A stretch of 64,000 nucleotides of DNA, taken from Opitutaceae bacterium (lineage in GTDB: Bacteria; Verrucomicrobiota; Verrucomicrobiia; Opitutales; Opitutaceae). The notes beneath the pieces were generated by a model. That model was not told the origin of the DNA. It searched no databases and saw only the letters and a program-made list of their open reading frames with translations. This document shows, piece after piece, positions 54,278 through 63,271 of this stretch. How positions within the stretch are numbered: position 1 is the stretch's first letter; each line of letters starts with the position of its first letter. The position numbers were made by a program, and so were the translations under genes. The stretch lies in the NCBI GenBank assembly GCA_016794785.1, contig JAEUHC010000027.1, positions 496,001-560,000 on the forward strand. Reading direction: 5' to 3'.

Positions 54278-54511
54278 TTAGGCGTGCCGGGAATCACGGG
54301 CGCGGGGAGTCGCGCGATGGGCGGCGAGGAGGCGGGCAAGTTCAGTCTCCGAAATCTTGCGACCTGCGTTCATCTCGCGATGCCCCTGAGCCAGCTCGCG
54401 GGCAAACTCCGGCGACTGCGCCTCGCGCAGGCTTTCCCGGAAGCGGGCGACACCGGCTTGCTCCTCAGGGGTGAGCTTGGTCAGCTGCGACTGGATTTCC
54501 TGCACACTCAT
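54278..54511 (-). CDS. Small antitoxin-like protein
   Basis: A 77-residue helical protein (MSVQEIQSQLTKLTPEEQAG, then SLREAQSPEFARELAQGHRE and RKISETELARLLAAHRA). The composition and the closing helix resemble antitoxins of small addiction modules, but no toxin gene follows. It may be an orphan antitoxin in the defence patch. I prefer the ATG at 54511 over an upstream start at 54529. Confidence 0.55.
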   Translation of the reverse strand: MSVQEIQSQLTKLTPEEQAGVARFRESLREAQSPEFARELAQGHREMNAGRKISETELARLLAAHRATPRARDSRHA

Positions 54512-54562
54512 GGACTGCAACCTAGCCACCGGAGCCGAGGCGTGAACGGCGGTTTCGGTGGC

Positions 54563-55420
54563 TTACTTCACCACCGAGTTAACAAACTCCCACAGCGCCG
54601 CCGTCGCCGGGTCTCCGGACACGCCGAGGTTGTCGTTGAGGCGGACGTGATCGGTGTCGCGGGCACCGAAGAGGCGCACGGGCACGGATGCAGCTTTCAG
54701 CACGGCGTTGAAACGCTGGGCCTGCGCAGTCGTGTCAGGATGGCCGACGACAAACAGAATGAGAAACGGCGGGATGCCGCGGTCCTTGGCGACGTGCGTG
54801 ACGGCGGAGAAATCGTGGTGCAGCGCGGGATCGTCGCCGAATTTTTTCCGGTGGCCGTAGCTCGGCATGGGCAGTCTGTGCACGCGCGCCCGCGTCTCCG
54901 CGACCTCGATGATCGCGGGAATGTCGAACGTGTCGCCGTCCACCGGAATGCAGCCCTTGATCGGCGCAAACGACAGGCCGTGGGCGCGGAGGTATTTCTC
55001 GTCGGTGCAGAGGAGCGCGGCGAGCTGGGCGCCGGCCGAGTGGCCCGCCACAATCACGCGGCGCGGGTCGCCGCCGTGACGCGCGATGTTGGCGTGCATC
55101 CAGGCGAACGCCTGCGCGACGTCGCGGATGATGTCGCCCATCGGCACGTGCGGCAGGAGGCGATAGTTGGTGGAGACGAAAACGAAACCGCGTTCCGTGA
55201 ACATCTGCGGTTTCAGTTTCACATCGCCCTTGTCGCCCGCTTGCCAGCCGCCGCCGTGGATCCAAAACACCACAGGCAGATCCTTCGCGCCGGCGGGCGC
55301 GTGGATGTCGAGCACGTGGCGCGGGTGAGCGGACTCGGCGTAGCGCACATCACGCGTGACGGTGATCACAGGGGCGGCGGAGGCGATGGCGGCCAGCAGC
55401 GGCAGCAGGCAGAGTTTCAT
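54563..55420 (-). CDS. Secreted alpha/beta hydrolase (esterase/lipase-like)
   Basis: A 285-residue alpha/beta hydrolase with an N-terminal signal (about 1-16, LLPLLAAIASA). The oxyanion motif is VVFWIHGGGWQAGDKGD, typical of the hormone-sensitive-lipase/BD-FAE-like group, and the nucleophile Ser lies in VIVAGHSAGAQLAAL. A C-terminal His in RDTDHVRLND completes the likely triad. It may deacylate plant or algal polysaccharides, but the substrate is not shown. Start at the ATG at 55420. Confidence 0.88.
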   Translation of the reverse strand: MKLCLLPLLAAIASAAPVITVTRDVRYAESAHPRHVLDIHAPAGAKDLPVVFWIHGGGWQAGDKGDVKLKPQMFTERGFVFVSTNYRLLPHVPMGDIIRDVAQAFAWMHANIARHGGDPRRVIVAGHSAGAQLAALLCTDEKYLRAHGLSFAPIKGCIPVDGDTFDIPAIIEVAETRARVHRLPMPSYGHRKKFGDDPALHHDFSAVTHVAKDRGIPPFLILFVVGHPDTTAQAQRFNAVLKAASVPVRLFGARDTDHVRLNDNLGVSGDPATAALWEFVNSVVK

Positions 55421-55555
55421 GGGAAAGGCCGGGGTTGGTCGCAGAGTGCCTGCCACGGCACGGAGGGCGATGCTGATTTCGTTGGTGTGGCGGTGGGGCC
55501 GGCAGGCGCAAATTCACGGTTGCGCCGCGGTCCCTTTCGCCGCTCACGATGGCTT

Positions 55556-56569
55556 ATGCGCTTTCATTCCCCTGCCCTCGCCGTCCTCGCGTTGTTCGCC
55601 ACCAGCGTCGCCCTCGCCGCCGAAGCCCTGCCCGAGGGCGTCCGCCGCGTGCAGGTGCTCAACTATCCCGACTGCCTCGAACTCTCCAACGGCGAGACCC
55701 GCGTCACGCTCGGCCATCACGTGGGCGGGCGCGTGCTCGAATACGAATGGCGCGGGAAGAACGCGCTCTACCTCGATCCGGCCGAGGCGAAATGGGGCAC
55801 GCCTGGCGGGCCGGCCAATCCGTCGAGCGCCGGGCGCTTCGACATCGGGCCCGAGATGATCATCCCGAAGCGCGACAAGCTCTGGGCCGGGGCCTGGACG
55901 GCCGAGGCCATCGGCCCGCGCGCCGCGCGGCTGACGAGCCAGCCTGACGAGGCGACGGGCGTGCAACTCATCCGCGAATTTCGCCTCGCGGCCCAGGGCA
56001 CGCACCTGAGCTGCGAGCAGATCATCCGCAACGTCTCCCGCGAGACGAAATACTGGGCGCACTGGAGCCGCACGTTTGCGGTGCATGGCGGCATCGGCGT
56101 CGTGCCGCTCACGCCCGAGGTGAAGCGTTTCCCCAACGGCTGGATCATGTATGCGCAGGGCGGCGAGCCCGCAATCCAGACCCGGCCCGTCGATCCCAAC
56201 GTGCGCCTGCGCGGATCATTCATCGAGGTGCTGGGCCCGCCGCGCTTCCCGAAGATCGGCTTCGACTCGCACGCCGGCTGGTTCGCCTACGTGATGCCCC
56301 ACGGGCAGGCGTTCGTGAAGCGCTACGCCTCACCGCGCGATGCCGTCTATCCCGAGGCCATCGGCATGACGCTGTGTTTTTGGTATCCCCAGGCCAGCCA
56401 GTTACGCGCCTGCGAACTGGAGCCCCACGGCCCGCGCAACACCATCTCGCCCGGCGCGAGCGCCAGCTACACGGAGCACTGGCACCTGATCGAGCACGCG
56501 TTTCCCGCGGCGGGACAGTCGCTCGATCTCGAAAAACTCGCGGTGCAAGTCGCGCGCGAGGCGCTGTAA
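55556..56569 (+). CDS. Secreted galactose-mutarotase-fold protein (DUF4380-like)
   Basis: A 337-residue exported protein with a signal peptide (about 1-22, LAVLALFATSVALAAE). The mature part is all-beta and resembles the aldose-1-epimerase-like fold of DUF4380 proteins: NGETRVTLGHHVGGRVLEYE at the start, later GGIGVVPLTPEVKRFP and SHAGWFAYVMPHGQAFVKR. Catalytic His/Glu residues of true mutarotases cannot be assigned with confidence. It is probably a periplasmic sugar-related protein. The ATG at 55556 starts at the signal peptide; the open frame upstream is antisense to the esterase gene. Confidence 0.75.
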   Translation: MRFHSPALAVLALFATSVALAAEALPEGVRRVQVLNYPDCLELSNGETRVTLGHHVGGRVLEYEWRGKNALYLDPAEAKWGTPGGPANPSSAGRFDIGPEMIIPKRDKLWAGAWTAEAIGPRAARLTSQPDEATGVQLIREFRLAAQGTHLSCEQIIRNVSRETKYWAHWSRTFAVHGGIGVVPLTPEVKRFPNGWIMYAQGGEPAIQTRPVDPNVRLRGSFIEVLGPPRFPKIGFDSHAGWFAYVMPHGQAFVKRYASPRDAVYPEAIGMTLCFWYPQASQLRACELEPHGPRNTISPGASASYTEHWHLIEHAFPAAGQSLDLEKLAVQVAREAL

Positions 56570-56601
56570 GCGGCGGGCGCAACCAACGCTCTCGGATCGT
56601 T

Positions 56602-56673
56602 GTAGGCGGGGTGCCCTCACCCCGCATGGACAAGCCGCTGATCAAGACCGCGGAGTGAGGGCACCCCGCCTAC
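56602..56673. repeat. GTAG...CTAC palindromic repeat (REPIN-like)
   Basis: Begins GTAGGCGGGGTGCCCTCACC and ends GAGGGCACCCCGCCTAC. The outer arms (about 17 bases) are complementary and each arm holds a small hairpin. It lies between the convergent DUF4380-like gene and an EF-hand propeller gene. Confidence 0.8.
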
Positions 56674-56679
56674 ATCCGA

Positions 56680-58116
56680 TCACTTCCCAAACGCCCAGAG
56701 CTTCGTCGTCGTGCGCACGTAGAGCTGATCGCCGACGATGGCGGGGGTGGCGAGGATGCGTTCGCCGAAATCGGCTTGGTGCAGAATCTCCGGCTTGTCG
56801 CCGCCGGCTTTGATCACAGTGAGTTTTCCGGGCAGCGAAGCGACGTAGAGACGGCCGTCCGCCGCGACGAGGGAGGCGTAATAGCCGCCGGGCGCATTCG
56901 CGATGCGCTCCTGCACGTAGGCGGGCTCGCCGGTCTTGGCGTCGAGCGAGGTCAGGATGCCGCCGTCCTTCACAAAGTAGATGCGCCCGCCGTAGGCGAC
57001 CGGCGAGGGCACGTAGGGCAGCCCCTTGCGGAAACGCCAGGCGACATGCGATTCCGTGATGTTTCCAGTGCCGCCGGGTTTCACCGCCACGATTACGTTT
57101 TCCGAACGCATGGTCTTCGCCTCGGCGCTCATGATGTCCCAGTCCTCCTTGGAAAACTTGCCATCGCGGTTGGCGTCCACGCCCCGCCAGTAGTCGATGC
57201 TGGCTTCGGCGATTTCATCAAACGTCACGATCCCGTCGCCGTTCTTGTCGTATTTTTTGTAGAACTCCTCCCACGTCGGTAGTGGAGAATCGGCAGTGTC
57301 GTTGGACCACGCGGCAAAGAAGAGCATGCCCTCCTCGATGACTGGCGTCGTGCAGACGTAGCCGGTGACATTTTCTACCACCCAGCGCTCCCGGCCCGTC
57401 TTGAGGTCGAAGCCCTTCAGGCGCGAATTGGCCGCGATAACGACCTCGTCCACACCGTTGTTTTTCCAATGCACCGGGGTGCCGAAGCTGCCCGAGGCCT
57501 CCGGGCGCGGTGTCTCCCAAAGTTTTCTTCCGGTCTTCACATCGACGGCGAGCAACGTCGAAAACCGATGCAGATCACGGCAGAGCACGACCCTGTCACC
57601 CACAATGATCGGCGAAGTGCCGGAGCCGTATTGGCCGGCGCTGAGCGCGAGCGGGAGCGGCAGCCGCCAGAGTTCTAGGCCGTCCACATCGTGGCAAATG
57701 AGGCCAAAGGAACCAAAGTAGCTCACGACATGGCGGCCATCCGTCGCGGGCGACGAAGCCGCCGGGCTGCCGTCGGAGCGGTGAAAATCCTCCACCGCCG
57801 CCGGCTTCACGCCGCGCGCCCACTGCAGCTTGCCATCGGCGCGATTGTGGCAGCGGGTCTCCAGCAAGCCGTCGCGCCACGTCGTCAGAAAGATCCGGTC
57901 ACCCCAGATGGCCGGCGACGAGGGCGACCAGGGCACCTCGACACTCCACACGACCGCATCGGTTGGGCCGACCTTCAGGGGCGGGTTCGCGCCCGCGGCG
58001 AGACCGGAGGCATTGGCCCCGCGAAACTGCGGCCAATGGGCGGAGGCATCCGCGGCGAAAAGTGCGCCGGCGCCGAGCGTCGCCAGGACGGCGAGCGCGG
58101 TTCTTGGGGTATTCAT
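56680..58116 (-). CDS. PQQ-like propeller protein with inserted EF-hand pair
   Basis: A 478-residue exported propeller starting HWPQFRGANASGLAAGANPP after a signal peptide (about 1-26). Repeats such as LLAVDVKTGRKLWETPRPE and LTSLDAKTGEPAYVQERIA continue to the end. Between two propeller blades (about residues 285-330) there are two EF-hand loops: DKNGDGIVTFDE and DANRDGKFSKED, both with the expected acidic ligands. A calcium-dependent propeller is likely. Start at the ATG at 58116. It is 20 bases downstream of another propeller gene. Confidence 0.9.
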   Translation of the reverse strand: MNTPRTALAVLATLGAGALFAADASAHWPQFRGANASGLAAGANPPLKVGPTDAVVWSVEVPWSPSSPAIWGDRIFLTTWRDGLLETRCHNRADGKLQWARGVKPAAVEDFHRSDGSPAASSPATDGRHVVSYFGSFGLICHDVDGLELWRLPLPLALSAGQYGSGTSPIIVGDRVVLCRDLHRFSTLLAVDVKTGRKLWETPRPEASGSFGTPVHWKNNGVDEVVIAANSRLKGFDLKTGRERWVVENVTGYVCTTPVIEEGMLFFAAWSNDTADSPLPTWEEFYKKYDKNGDGIVTFDEIAEASIDYWRGVDANRDGKFSKEDWDIMSAEAKTMRSENVIVAVKPGGTGNITESHVAWRFRKGLPYVPSPVAYGGRIYFVKDGGILTSLDAKTGEPAYVQERIANAPGGYYASLVAADGRLYVASLPGKLTVIKAGGDKPEILHQADFGERILATPAIVGDQLYVRTTTKLWAFGK

Positions 58117-58136
58117 TTTGGAGGGGAGATGCGAAA

Positions 58137-59393
58137 CTACGGCCGGCCAATCCGGTAAAGGTGCGCTGCGCTGCGGAGAAACAGCGCGCCGTCCGCCACG
58201 GCATACGAGGCCAGAGTGCGCTCCTCGATCTTGTTCACCGCGATCGTTTCGAAGGTCCGCCCCGCCATGAGCACGGTGCCGATGCCGTCCTCGCTGAGGA
58301 AATAGAGTTTGCCCTCCGCATGGATGGGTGAGGCCGAATAGTTGCCGGCGATGCGCTCCTGCCAGTGGACCGTGCCGGTCTTGGCGTCGAAACACGTCAC
58401 GACGCCGCTGTCGGCCACCGCGTAAAGTTCGTCGCCGACGGCGAGCACGGAGGGCGTGAGCGGCGCGCCCTTGGTCGTGCGCCACACGATGTGCGTATCG
58501 GTCACGTCGCCCTCGCCATCGGCGCGGATCGCCAGGAGATCGGCGCGGTTGTAGCCGGTGCCGACAAACAGGAGCTCGTGCGCAAACACCGGCCGCGGCA
58601 CCACCGAGTAACCGCCGCCGTAGCGCACGCGCCAAATCTCGCGACCATCGCGCGGGTCGAGCGCCGAGACCGCGCCGCTGCCGGGCGTGATAATCTGAGT
58701 CCGGCCGCCGACCTCGATTACGAGCGGCGTGGAGAACGAAAACTTCTGCCGCACATCGGCCTCGCGCGCGACTTTCCACGCGATTTCACCCGTCCCCTTG
58801 CGCAGCGCCACGATCGCCGGCTCCTTCGCCCCATCGGCGCTGAACACCAGCAAGTCACCCACGAGCGCGGGCGAGCCGCCGTTGCCATGCACCGGATCGT
58901 AGCGGAGGCTGGTCTGACGCCAGAGAATCTTCCCGTCGCGATCCAAGCATGCGGTGCCGTGGTGCCCGAAGTGCACGTAGACACGATCCCCTTCGATGAT
59001 GGGTGTCGGGCTGGCCGGGCTGTTCTTGGTGTGGATGGGCTTCACGCTCGCCTCGCTGGCGGGGATGATCTCGGTGTCCCAGAGGGCGCGTCCACTCGCC
59101 AAGTCGAACGCCAGCGCGCGCAGCGACACGCCGCCGCTGCCGTTCTCGACGCCCGTGGTGAGAAAAATCCGCCCGCCCGCGATCGCGGGCGAGGACCAGC
59201 CCGCGCCGGGCACGGGAACCTTCCACGCGACATTCTTCGTCGCCGACCACTCGGTCGGCAGCGCCTTGGCGCTCGCGTGTCCCTGCCCCGTCGGGCCGCG
59301 AAATTCAGGCCAATCCGTGAGCTCGGATGCTCCACATGGAATGGTGGCCAGACAAACTAGAAGCAGCCTGAACTCGCTGGGGAAAAATTTCAC
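58137..59393 (-). CDS. Secreted PQQ-like beta-propeller protein
   Basis: A 418-residue exported propeller with a signal peptide (about 1-22, LLLVCLATIPCGA) and the family opening TDWPEFRGPTGQGHASAKAL. Repeats include LALRKGTGEIAWKV-like units (here IVALRKGTGEIAWKVAREA) and VTCFDAKTGTVHWQERIAG. The start codon is a GTG at 59393. It lies 20 bases upstream of the EF-hand propeller gene, so the two likely share an operon. Confidence 0.88.
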   Translation of the reverse strand: MKFFPSEFRLLLVCLATIPCGASELTDWPEFRGPTGQGHASAKALPTEWSATKNVAWKVPVPGAGWSSPAIAGGRIFLTTGVENGSGGVSLRALAFDLASGRALWDTEIIPASEASVKPIHTKNSPASPTPIIEGDRVYVHFGHHGTACLDRDGKILWRQTSLRYDPVHGNGGSPALVGDLLVFSADGAKEPAIVALRKGTGEIAWKVAREADVRQKFSFSTPLVIEVGGRTQIITPGSGAVSALDPRDGREIWRVRYGGGYSVVPRPVFAHELLFVGTGYNRADLLAIRADGEGDVTDTHIVWRTTKGAPLTPSVLAVGDELYAVADSGVVTCFDAKTGTVHWQERIAGNYSASPIHAEGKLYFLSEDGIGTVLMAGRTFETIAVNKIEERTLASYAVADGALFLRSAAHLYRIGRP

Positions 59394-59513
59394 GCCGCGT
59401 TTCTTACGTGGCGCGGCTAACTAATCCAATGCGAAATGAACAGGTGAGCCGCGCACATCGCAGCCGCAGCTTACGGCACCGTCCGCACTGCCGCGCTTAC
59501 GCGCAGCAAAGCT

Positions 59514-60281
59514 TCACACTCGCGAGGCGAACCTGCGGCGCAGACCAATGGCTGCGACGAGTGTGCCTGCCAGCAGCCAGACCGAGGCGCCGGCATCAGG
59601 CACCGATCCAGTGCTGGGCGGGCCGACATAGAAGAGCTGCGATTGCTTGTGCGTTTGGCCGGCCGTCAGGTTGAGAACCGCCGTGCCATAGGAGTTGGTG
59701 GCATCGGCTTTCGCACCTGCGATCGTGCCAAAGTGACTGATGGCGGAGACGAGGAAGGGATTGGTATTCGGATTGTAAGCGCCATAGCCCGGGATCAGCT
59801 GCGTCTCGTCCTCAAGAAACCAAAACGCCAGCTGCAAAGCGTTGTTCGAGGAGGTCCGCCCCGCGCCCAACGCATAGTTGTAGCCCGCGAGCGTGCCTGT
59901 CGCAAACTGCGCGTAGAGCCAAGCCGTGCCGGCCGAAATCAGATCGGAGCCGTTGACCGCACCGCCGCTGCCCAGCGTCGCCGCATTTCCGATCGTATAA
60001 TTGTAGTTCGAGCCGGACGAAATGTGCTCGGAAAACTCCAGACAGAACGTCTGCAGCGCACCGGCGGCAAAACCCGTCGTGACGAGCGGGCTGTAGCCCG
60101 TGTTGCTCAGCGTGGCGGACACCACCGAAAACTCACCCCCGCCAAGCCCGTTGCCGTTGGAATAGGGGGTGGAGGTGATCGTCAAGGTGGCGGCGATGCC
60201 GCTGAGGCTGGACAAACCCAGCGCGCCCAAGACAAGCAGTCCACGCACAGGTAGCAGGGAGGAGACGGGATTAAGAGTCAT
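59514..60281 (-). CDS. VPDSG-type CTERM-sorted secreted protein
   Basis: A 255-residue exported protein with an N-terminal signal (about 1-31, LLVLGALGLSSLSGIAA) and a C-terminal sorting tail: VPDAGASVWLLAGTLVAAIG then LRRRF. This tripartite tail (short motif, hydrophobic helix, basic end) is the VPDSG-type PEP-CTERM-like signal known from Verrucomicrobia and processed by an exosortase. The mature part is rich in Gly, Ser, Asn and Thr and has few motifs. Function unknown; probably surface or matrix. The 230 bases upstream, to the next gene stop, show no further gene. Confidence 0.88.
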   Translation of the reverse strand: MTLNPVSSLLPVRGLLVLGALGLSSLSGIAATLTITSTPYSNGNGLGGGEFSVVSATLSNTGYSPLVTTGFAAGALQTFCLEFSEHISSGSNYNYTIGNAATLGSGGAVNGSDLISAGTAWLYAQFATGTLAGYNYALGAGRTSSNNALQLAFWFLEDETQLIPGYGAYNPNTNPFLVSAISHFGTIAGAKADATNSYGTAVLNLTAGQTHKQSQLFYVGPPSTGSVPDAGASVWLLAGTLVAAIGLRRRFASRV

Positions 60282-60511
60282 GTAAATTTCCGAGTTCGGG
60301 ATGGGTTGAAGTCCCTAGGCTGCGATCCCGCGCCACAGGGTCAATGTGCCGGCGCCACGGTTTCCACGCAGCGGATACGTAGTGGCCCCGCGCGCCTTGG
60401 CATGCCGCACCGCGAGCTGTCCGGGCGGATTATAGTCCTGCCTCCGCTCAACCCTCTGCACCCTCCGGCGCACCTCGCAGCCGATCATCCGGCCTGCTCA
60501 CTCTCACTCCT

Positions 60512-61870
60512 CTATTTTCCCACGGCGATGGCGTAGAGTCGTTTCTGGCCGGTGAGGTAGAGCACGCCGTTGGCGGCGATGGGCGTGCCGTGGCCGCCGT
60601 CATTCATCGTCATGTTGGTCGCGAGGATTTTTTTCTCCCGCGCCGCGGCCAGCACGAGCACGTTGCCCTCCCCGCCCTGCACGTAGAGCTTGCCGTCGAC
60701 GAGGAGGGGCGAGCCCCAGATGTTCGACTTGGTGTCCGCCTGCCAGAGGCGCGCGCCGGTGGCGGCGTCAAAGCAGCTCACAAAGCCCGGCGCATCGGCG
60801 GCAAACACGAGCCCGTCGTGCACGACGGGCATCGAGATGCTGTCGCTGAACTGCTCCCCGTCCACGCGCCAGATTTCCGCCGTGGCAGTCACATCCCCGC
60901 GCTGCCGCGCGTCGATGCAGCGCAGGGCCCCGGGCCCGGTGCCCGCCTCGGGCTCGCCAATCGCGACATAGACGCGATCACCGACGAAGACGGGAGCGGC
61001 GACAAACTGAAACACCGTCGCCGGCTCGCCGTCGGCCGACGGCTTTTCGTGCGCCTTGCCGTTGAACTTCCATAGCAGCCGGCCCGTCGCGGGCTCGAAG
61101 CTGTAGAGCCAGCCGTCGCCGCCGGGGAAGGCCACCTGCGGCACGCCGGCGACCACACCGTAGCCGGGCGAGCCCCACTGGCCCGTGAGAATCTTCGCGC
61201 CGGGCGAGGCATCCTGCCACGCCACGACCCCAGTCTGGCGATGCACCGCGAGGAAGCTGGGCGCCGCGGGGTTCTTCACCTTGCCCGTCTTGTAGTCGGC
61301 CGCGTGCCCGGTGACGACGAACACGAGATCGCCGACGACCAGCGGCGAGGACGACGAGGCCTGGTTGGGCGCCACGCCGAGCTTCTCCCGCATGTCGAGC
61401 AGCCAGACAAGGCGCCCGTCGGCCACATCGCGGCACACGAGCTCGGCGCGGTTGCTGACGTAGTAAACCCGATCCGCGGCGACGCAGGGTGTCGAGCAGA
61501 TCCCCAGGGAGCCGTCGTCCTCGGCGGGATTCTTCAGCTTCTCGTGCGTGGCGGACCAGAGGAGTTTGCCATCGGCCTCGGCAAAACATTTCAGCACCCC
61601 GCGCTGCTCGGTGGGCGTGTCGGCATCGCTGTCAGTGCCGATAAAGACGCGGCCGCCGGCGACCACGGGCGCGCCCCAGGTCGTGCGGCCCAACGGCGCG
61701 ATCCATTTGACGTGCTTGGGCGCCTTGTCGCTGGTGTCCCACACGGCCGGCAGTCCGGACTCGCGCGCGACCATGTTGCGATCGGGCCGCCCGCCGAGCA
61801 TCGGCCAGTCGTCGGCGCGGGCTGCGCCGATCAGCAACAAGCCGCAGAGCGCGGAATGGAGGCGTGTCAT
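60512..61870 (-). CDS. Secreted PQQ-like beta-propeller protein
   Basis: A 452-residue exported propeller with a signal peptide (about 1-19) and the start DDWPMLGGRPDRNMVARESG, close in form to that of 41287-42822 (DWPMWGGTPSRNMA). Repeats such as LKCFAEADGKLLWSATHEK and VSCFDAATGARLWQADTKS follow. The ATG at 61870 overlaps the stop of the propeller gene at 61867 (ATGA), so translation is probably coupled. A GTG upstream is less likely. Confidence 0.87.
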   Translation of the reverse strand: MTRLHSALCGLLLIGAARADDWPMLGGRPDRNMVARESGLPAVWDTSDKAPKHVKWIAPLGRTTWGAPVVAGGRVFIGTDSDADTPTEQRGVLKCFAEADGKLLWSATHEKLKNPAEDDGSLGICSTPCVAADRVYYVSNRAELVCRDVADGRLVWLLDMREKLGVAPNQASSSSPLVVGDLVFVVTGHAADYKTGKVKNPAAPSFLAVHRQTGVVAWQDASPGAKILTGQWGSPGYGVVAGVPQVAFPGGDGWLYSFEPATGRLLWKFNGKAHEKPSADGEPATVFQFVAAPVFVGDRVYVAIGEPEAGTGPGALRCIDARQRGDVTATAEIWRVDGEQFSDSISMPVVHDGLVFAADAPGFVSCFDAATGARLWQADTKSNIWGSPLLVDGKLYVQGGEGNVLVLAAAREKKILATNMTMNDGGHGTPIAANGVLYLTGQKRLYAIAVGK

Positions 61871-63129
61871 TTCCCGCCGATGCACACGAGGTGCGTGAAG
61901 GTCTTCACGTAGAGGCGGCCGCCGTCCACGCAGGCCGTGCTGTGCGTGCCCTCGCCGAGCGGATTGCGCGCGATGACGTTGAAGGTGTCGCCCGTCGCCA
62001 GCACGAACATGTCGCCCGCGGTCGATGGCACATAGAGCTTGCCCTCGATGAGGACGGGCGAGGCAAAGAACTCCGCGCGCGGCAGGCGCTCGGACCAGAT
62101 TTCCTTGCCCGTGGCCGCCTCGATCGCGCTGGCGATGCCACCGTCGCTGATGAGGTAGAGGCGTCCGTCGTGATAAAGCGGAGTCGGCACGTAGGGCGTC
62201 GCGCGGCGCAGCGTGTAGGCCACGTGGGTCTTGGCGACGTTGCCGCTGCCACCGAGCTTGATCGCGGAAAGATAATTACCCGTGCCCGCGCCGGAGCCGC
62301 AGCTGCCAATCGCGAGATCCCCGGCCACGATGGGCGAGGCGACCATGCGCTTGTCGAAGACCGGCGACTCCCAGTTCAGCGCGCCCGTGCGCGGATTGAG
62401 GCTGGAGACGCCGTGGGACTGGCTCGTGAACAAGAGTTCCTCCGAGCCGTCGGCGCGGCGGTGGATGACAGGGGTGCAGTAGGCGGCGGCGATGTTGGTG
62501 CTGCGCCCCGGATTGCGGGCGGACCGCCAGACCTCGGCGCCGGTCTTGAGATCGAGCGCGACGACAAAACTCTCGGCGTCCTGGTCGTTGGGCACGATCA
62601 CGGTGTTTTCAAAAATCATCGGCGAGGCGCCGTGGCCATGCTGCGACTTGAACGGCCCCAGATCGCGCGCCCAGAGTTCCTTGCCGGCGTGGTCATAGGC
62701 GCGCACCCACTGGTGCTGCTCCGAGACGAAGACCGCCACCACACGCTGAGCGTCCACCACCGCGGAGGTGTTGGCGTAGCCGGAGTTTTTGCTGCCGGGG
62801 CGATGCGTCGGGAGCACGTAGCTCTGCCGCCAGAGTTCCTTGCCGTCCCGTTTGTCGAGGCAGAGCAGCACGCGCTCCTTCCCGGCATCGAGGGCGGTGA
62901 GGAGGAAAAGCTTGTCGCCCCAGATCACCGGCTGCGAATGGCTCGAACCGGCAATCGGCACACGCCAACGGAAATCGCCCTCGCTCCACGTCACCGGCAC
63001 GCCCTTGGCCGGACTGTGCCCAGTGCCGTTGGGCCCGCGAAAACGCGTCCACTCCTGCGCCCCCGCCGACCCGGCGAGCAGAGTGTGGGCAAAGAAGGCA
63101 AGAAGCGCGGCGCGGGACAGGGTGTTCAT
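61867..63129 (-). CDS. Secreted PQQ-like beta-propeller protein
   Basis: A 420-residue exported propeller. A signal peptide (about 1-24) is followed by QEWTRFRGPNGTGHSPAKGV and repeats including LLCLDKRDGKELWRQSYVL and VVALDLKTGAEVWRSARNP. The ATG at 63129 starts at the signal peptide; the frame runs 24 codons further upstream. It diverges from another propeller gene (63272) across 142 bases that probably hold both promoters. Its stop overlaps the next gene's start. Confidence 0.87.
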   Translation of the reverse strand: MNTLSRAALLAFFAHTLLAGSAGAQEWTRFRGPNGTGHSPAKGVPVTWSEGDFRWRVPIAGSSHSQPVIWGDKLFLLTALDAGKERVLLCLDKRDGKELWRQSYVLPTHRPGSKNSGYANTSAVVDAQRVVAVFVSEQHQWVRAYDHAGKELWARDLGPFKSQHGHGASPMIFENTVIVPNDQDAESFVVALDLKTGAEVWRSARNPGRSTNIAAAYCTPVIHRRADGSEELLFTSQSHGVSSLNPRTGALNWESPVFDKRMVASPIVAGDLAIGSCGSGAGTGNYLSAIKLGGSGNVAKTHVAYTLRRATPYVPTPLYHDGRLYLISDGGIASAIEAATGKEIWSERLPRAEFFASPVLIEGKLYVPSTAGDMFVLATGDTFNVIARNPLGEGTHSTACVDGGRLYVKTFTHLVCIGGK

Positions 63130-63271
63130 AGGATGGGGATGGGGCGGGAAAAATCTCCACGGCACCTGACGCAGGACAGGCCCGGGACGATGCGCGGTCA
63201 AAGCGAATTACGCCCCGTCTTGCGCTTGCCGCTCCGCCGCGAATCGGCCGGACTGCAGTTCCCCTCTCCGC

